Of a DNA stretch of 64,000 nucleotides, positions 60,192 through 64,000 are shown one piece after another; within the stretch, counting starts at the first letter, position 1; every line of letters starts with the position of its first letter. This DNA comes from Melampsora larici-populina 98AG31 (taxonomy: Eukaryota > Basidiomycota > Pucciniomycetes > Pucciniales > Melampsoraceae): the NCBI RefSeq assembly GCF_000204055.1, contig NW_006768825.1, positions 455,522-519,521 of the forward strand, written 5' to 3'. Under the pieces are notes generated by a model. It searched no databases. It saw nothing but the letters and a program-made list of their open reading frames with translations, and was not told the DNA's origin. A program made the translations under genes and the position numbers.

Positions 60192-60976
60192 ATGACTTAC
60201 ATCGCCGTCATCAACGCCATTGTCAACGTAACCTCACCGGTTAGTCATTTCGCACATCAACGCTGTCCAGTGACTCACATTCTTGTGCCAGCCTGTTGCT
60301 ATGAACAGTGGGCAAATTTCGTTCGTTGAAAACACTGCCTCGATGACTGTCGTCGACCTCGAGGGCCACGCTGTTCCGGAATTACTCTTCACTCACGGAT
60401 TCGGTCCTGCTGAGAACACTCTTCAACACCACCACACTTATTCAATCACTGGTCCCTTTGGTCAGGACAGCGTCACCGGCCGAGCTTCTATCAAACATAC
60501 CCCACTCAACCACGCTGACGTCACCGGTATTAACTTCCCCGATTGCGAACTCGCTGGTCGAGCCACGATTACTGGGGTCGCCAGAGTGATCTCTTTTTAC
60601 CTTGAAGACGGTCCAATCAACGGCCCCGATTGGGATATGGTCCTCACGGCTAGTCACGAATACTACGATGTTATAGTTTGTGTTTATCTCCATTCTGTAC
60701 TCTTCAGTCATCTGACCAACCCATTAGGTCCAAAGGCGTCTCACGTTCAACGTTTTATATCGTTTCGGGCATGCGACTCCACTTGGCCAATTTTGGCCTC
60801 ACATCACCGCCGGATCTGCTATTTGGGTGCATGGAAACATCATAAGTAAAGACCGTGATACCTTGGAATTCGCCGTCATGGTACGTTTTTTCAATTCCGG
60901 CAGACGACCGAATACTGACACCTTGTCCTAGGTCTCGCAATATACGCTGCTTGGGGAAATTTTTGCCACAACTTGA
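60192..60976 (+). CDS. Helitron cargo gene, unknown function
   Basis: Four exons, 60192-60239, 60292-60675, 60728-60880 and 60932-60976, all joined by phase-0 introns of about 50 nt, give an intact protein of 209 residues. It starts MTYIAVINAIVNV and includes NSGQISFVENTASMTVVDLE, DFPDC-like NFPDCELAGRATITGVARVI, then VQRRLTFNVLYRFGHATPLG and GSAIWVHGNIISKDRDTLEF. The alternating beta pattern with VxVHGxI near the end could be an OB-fold, but this is a guess; I do not recognise the family. It lies opposite to the helicase inside the same Helitron and is richer in GC than host genes nearby, which suggests it travels with the element. Either a Helitron accessory gene (some Helitrons carry RPA-like proteins) or captured cargo. 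Confidence 0.6.
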
Positions 60977-62124
60977 TGCAAACTCCACAACATATACCTG
61001 AGACTGTCATACACTGCGCTACTCTACTTGTTCACAGTCTCAATAACTGCGATATAATAACACTCCCATTGTAAAAGCTTTGCCATATCTTGTTTTTTTT
61101 CCTTTTCCGTCATCTCATCTCTAACTGTACAAACTGTAATCATCATCATGTTTGGTTACGTCACCATGGAACAACCTAATAAATCGATTTGATTATGAAA
61201 TTGGAAGTGAAAATAAATTTTATCGAGATAGACCAAAGGCAACAATTGAAAACGGGACCGTATCTGGTTGATTGTATGTTTAATCCCGTTCGCAAAATTT
61301 TTGATCAGAGGCAGAGTGGAAGGATCTAATCGCACAAAGTTAACTTGCCCTTAAAATGCCATTTCAGTGACTTTTTCGAAAAGGTTTTTTCCACCTATAT
61401 TGAACACATCGGCTGGAAACATTGTCAATCAGAAGAAGATTGAGAAATGAGAGAGGTATAAATCATCACTCAGTTTCAACAAATCTATTCCAATGAGCAA
61501 TTCCTGAGAGATAACTTGACGTTGATAGAGATTTGGGATTTTCGATTATCAGTTCCTGCAATTCATTTGCTTTCATCAGTAACTTCATCCGTACATAAAG
61601 CCCAAAGAGATTCATACGGTCATGCACAGGAGAGAATATATACCTTGATAGCCAAAAATGAGAATCTCTGTGATTTAAATTCAACACTTTTCATCCTTGA
61701 TTTGAAAATCATCCCAACATAAGAAAGAAGGAGAGAGTCTGGAGGCGCGCACCATAGTTTTGGGATCTTAAATCAGGCAGGCTTTTGAATTTCAACGATT
61801 GGCAATTGTACGTTTTAGCCGTTTAAAAATCAGACGTCTCTGCGATCGCAAGCGATGAAAAAGGGTGGTAAAACAAAGGAGCGTTATGATTGAGGAATAT
61901 AGGAAACAAATGAATGTGACGCTCGATAACAGAAGCGTGAAATGTTGAGGAAATCATATACACGATGTACAGCTATCGTACAATACAATGAAACGGTTCA
62001 AAAGAGACCAATGTGATGCGCGTAACAAAGTGATCCATTTAAAAAACCCACAGATGTGGTGATGTTCTGTCTACGCTTCTGTGAGCAAATAACATAGTCA
62101 AGACATTACAAATAGCATTGACTA
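60977..62124. other. Helitron internal non-coding region
   Basis: About 1.1 kb between the cargo gene and the helicase 3' end. No gene seen. Confidence 0.4.
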
Positions 62125-64000
62125 TCAATCCCGCAGTATGCCTTTAAAAACAATGTTCATTGTCTCAGCACTCTTGTCAAGCACCGACATACAAACCTTG
62201 ATATTGTTGACGCTCGTGCACCTCGACAGCGCGACGTACAACTGTCCATGTGAAAAAACAGGGCTCGGCAAGAATACCACCACATTTTCAAGACTCTGTC
62301 CCTGGGATTTATTGACTGTCATGCAAAACGCTGGAGCTACTGGATATTGAAATCGGTAAAACGGCAATGGAACCATTGCATTGCCACTGTGATTGAGGTT
62401 GATTCGGGGTATAGCCACATTGCGACCTCGTCTAGCGCCAGTTATAATTTTGCACGTCAAATATGTTCTCGCCACGTGTGTGATCAACAACCGTGTCCCG
62501 TTACATAGGCCTTGTTTGAGATTCAAATTTCTTAACAAAATTATTGGCATTCCCGCTTTGAGGCGCAGGTCGTGAACCGGGAAATTCGGCACTGAGAAAG
62601 AATTCAAGATCTCTGGTGTCAGTGATTCACACGTTGTAGAGTCATCGTTTGTGTCAATTGAACTCGAGGTAAATGTATCACCATGGAGGATCTCCAGCAT
62701 TTCCTCGTTTATTGATACCACAGACCGATTGAGTGGTGTCACAATACATCTTTCGCCGTAGTACGTAGCCAAGTCGTTCCAGTTCCTTTGCGCAATCAAT
62801 GCATTGGCTTTTGAGTACAATTGTGTTGCAGTCCTCTTGTCGAATAACTTAGTCGGTGGTATGTTCCAACTTGATCATCGCCTCCGTTGATTCCTGCAAC
62901 TGACCCGACCCCAATTCCAGCAGCCAATCTGCGTAGTCAAGATTTTTTCTTCGCAAAGACGCATTACGACATTCGTGTCCCAAGAGCCTGACATTTGTAA
63001 TGAGAGCAAACTGCTCAATCAATGGCCATAAATAGGACCGCCTGAGAGACGCCGTCGCCTGCTGAGGCACCGTAGATTGTGGAATAACGGGTAAAGTCTG
63101 CCGAAAATCTCCCGAAAAAAGAACAATGGCTCCCTTAAAGGGTTCATCCACTTCTCTGAGATCTCTTAGCGAACGATCGACACAGTGAATGTCTGCCTTG
63201 TTCTGCATAGATATCTCATCCCAGACAATAACCTTGCAGTCTTTCAGTCTTCTTGAAACCGCATCCCGCCCCGAAAAGTTACATGTTGACGTGTCGTTTG
63301 CGTTCAACGGAATCTTGAAACCTGAATGCGCCGTGATTCCTTTGTACAACAACAGCGCAGCTATTCCCGATGATGCGACGGACAGAAACGAAACCTTCAT
63401 CGCGTTGCAATAATGAAGTATTGTATTTAATGTGAACGTTTTGCCTGTACCGCCAGGGCCGTTGAGGAACAACATGCCACCCACTTCCGCTTTGATCTTC
63501 GATCTCATCTCCTCAAAAATGGCCAATTGTTCGTCGTTCATTATTTCAAGTTTCTCCATCACGAAATCACAACTCGCTTGCGTGGAAAAGTCTTCCTCAT
63601 CGCAATCTAAAAGCATTCCATAACCATCAAGGCAACTCAGACTCGGTTTTGCTAAAGCCAAAACTGTCAAGTCTAGTCCAACCTCCTCTAAAGCTCGCTC
63701 CAACCGCCATATACCGAGTTCCAGGATCATGTCCGGTGTTGGTTCCACGTCGGGAATAACTTGTTTCAGAGCATAGCCGCAGTTGTCGCACATCGGACCC
63801 GAGAACATGTCCCAAAGTCGCCTCGGATTGCTTGCTGGGCCAAATTTGAGGATGAGTGCAAACATCGAGCGCAATTGATATCCACCTTGTGTTTGTGAAC
63901 ATTCTTCCATCGTAGCAATAAAGTGGTTGTCATTCAATAAAAGCCCCAGCGCCGCAGCCGCCCCGTTGAATTTTCGTAGACAATGCCATTCACTGTCCGA
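62125..64000 (-). CDS. Helitron PIF1-type helicase, partial, with one frameshift
   Basis: C-terminal helicase part of a RepHel protein, which unwinds DNA during rolling-circle transposition. The upstream frame (64000 to about 62880) has the Helitron linker (FNGAAAALGLLL, MFALILKFGPASNPRRLWDM), Walker A FLNGPGGTGKTFT, SGIAALLL, Walker B VIVWDEISM, GDFRQTLPVIP and NADYADWLLE-like LDYADWLLELGSGQ. The downstream frame (to 62125) has ERCIVTPLNRSVVSINEEML, DLRLKAGMPIILLRNLN, NGTRLLI and TVNKSQGQSLENVVVFLP with the final YVALSRC. The two frames are offset near 62850-62890 (AMIK against WNIPPTKLFDKR), so this copy needs a single frameshift to be read through and is probably inactive. Its N-terminal Rep part lies outside the window. 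Confidence 0.88.

Larger units (their letters stand above)
59840..64000 (-). mobile_element. Helitron (3' end in window, 5' end beyond the right edge)
   Basis: Read on the minus strand, the element ends at 59840 with a GC-rich hairpin (GGGCGGC TG GCCGCCC), about 9 bases, then CTAG followed by a host T. This is the canonical Helitron 3' terminus (hairpin, CTRR, insertion before T). The minus-strand PIF1-type helicase with Helitron signatures supports it. The element also carries a separate plus-strand gene at 60192-60976. Rep/HUH parts and the 5' TC end are outside the window. Confidence 0.85.

Noticed and set aside
61466..61722. Open frames on both strands in the Helitron spacer
   Set aside because: No recognisable motif; overlapping frames on both strands suggest chance.

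Overview
The window looks like a piece of a basidiomycete nuclear genome, most likely a rust fungus (Pucciniales, Melampsora-like). This is inferred from intron-rich genes with short GT..AG introns, AT-rich spacers, small secreted cysteine-rich proteins, and a load of MULE, Tc1-like, PIF/Harbinger-like and Helitron DNA transposons. No species can be proven from the sequence alone. I saw no tRNA, rRNA or CRISPR. Exon borders come from reading GT/AG sites and codon phase by eye.

Layout. 1-716: 3' end of an unrecognised gene. 1596-3799 (-): ING-family PHD-finger protein, divergent from frataxin (4104-5073, +). 5.4-8.0 kb: decayed MULE transposase. 9532-12275: PIF/Harbinger-like element with a second one nested in it, both flanked by TAA, ending about 93 bp before TAD3 (12369-13580, +). 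13998-14515 (-): Sec61 beta, divergent from the spliceosomal helicase PRP22/DHX8 (14917-18965, +). 19614-23399: a two-gene mobile cassette bounded by identical 160-bp direct repeats, holding a SAM-like gene and a Tc1-like transposase that meet tail to tail. 24097-28596: a complete MULE with 120-bp inverted repeats and an 8-bp target duplication; its transposase carries a C-terminal RTC4-like domain. It sits 64 bp upstream of cystathionine gamma-lyase (28661-30046, +).

31307-37874 (-): two tandem paralogues with an unusual architecture: basic disordered N-terminus with an AT-hook, helical/TPR-like centre, degenerate J-domain C-terminus. Then come a cytochrome b5-fused delta-8 sphingolipid desaturase (39212-41447, +), GDP-mannose pyrophosphorylase (42698-44110, -) divergent from RAD17 (44361-47502, +), a serine carboxypeptidase (49042-51476, +), two divergent secreted cysteine-rich paralogues (53003-53520, - and 54394-55104, +) and serine hydroxymethyltransferase (57189-59087, +). 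From 59840 to beyond the right edge lies a Helitron on the minus strand, with a clear hairpin + CTAG 3' terminus, a frameshifted PIF1-type helicase and a separate intact four-exon gene on the opposite strand.

The host genes serve chromatin (ING), Fe-S assembly (frataxin), tRNA editing (TAD3), translocation (SEC61B), splicing (PRP22), sulfur amino acids (CYS3), sphingolipids, mannosylation, DNA-damage checkpoint (RAD17) and one-carbon metabolism (SHMT). They do not form one pathway. The less ordinary content is the AT-hook/J-like tandem pair, the MULE-RTC4 fusion, the repeat-bounded Tc1 cassette and the Helitron cargo gene.
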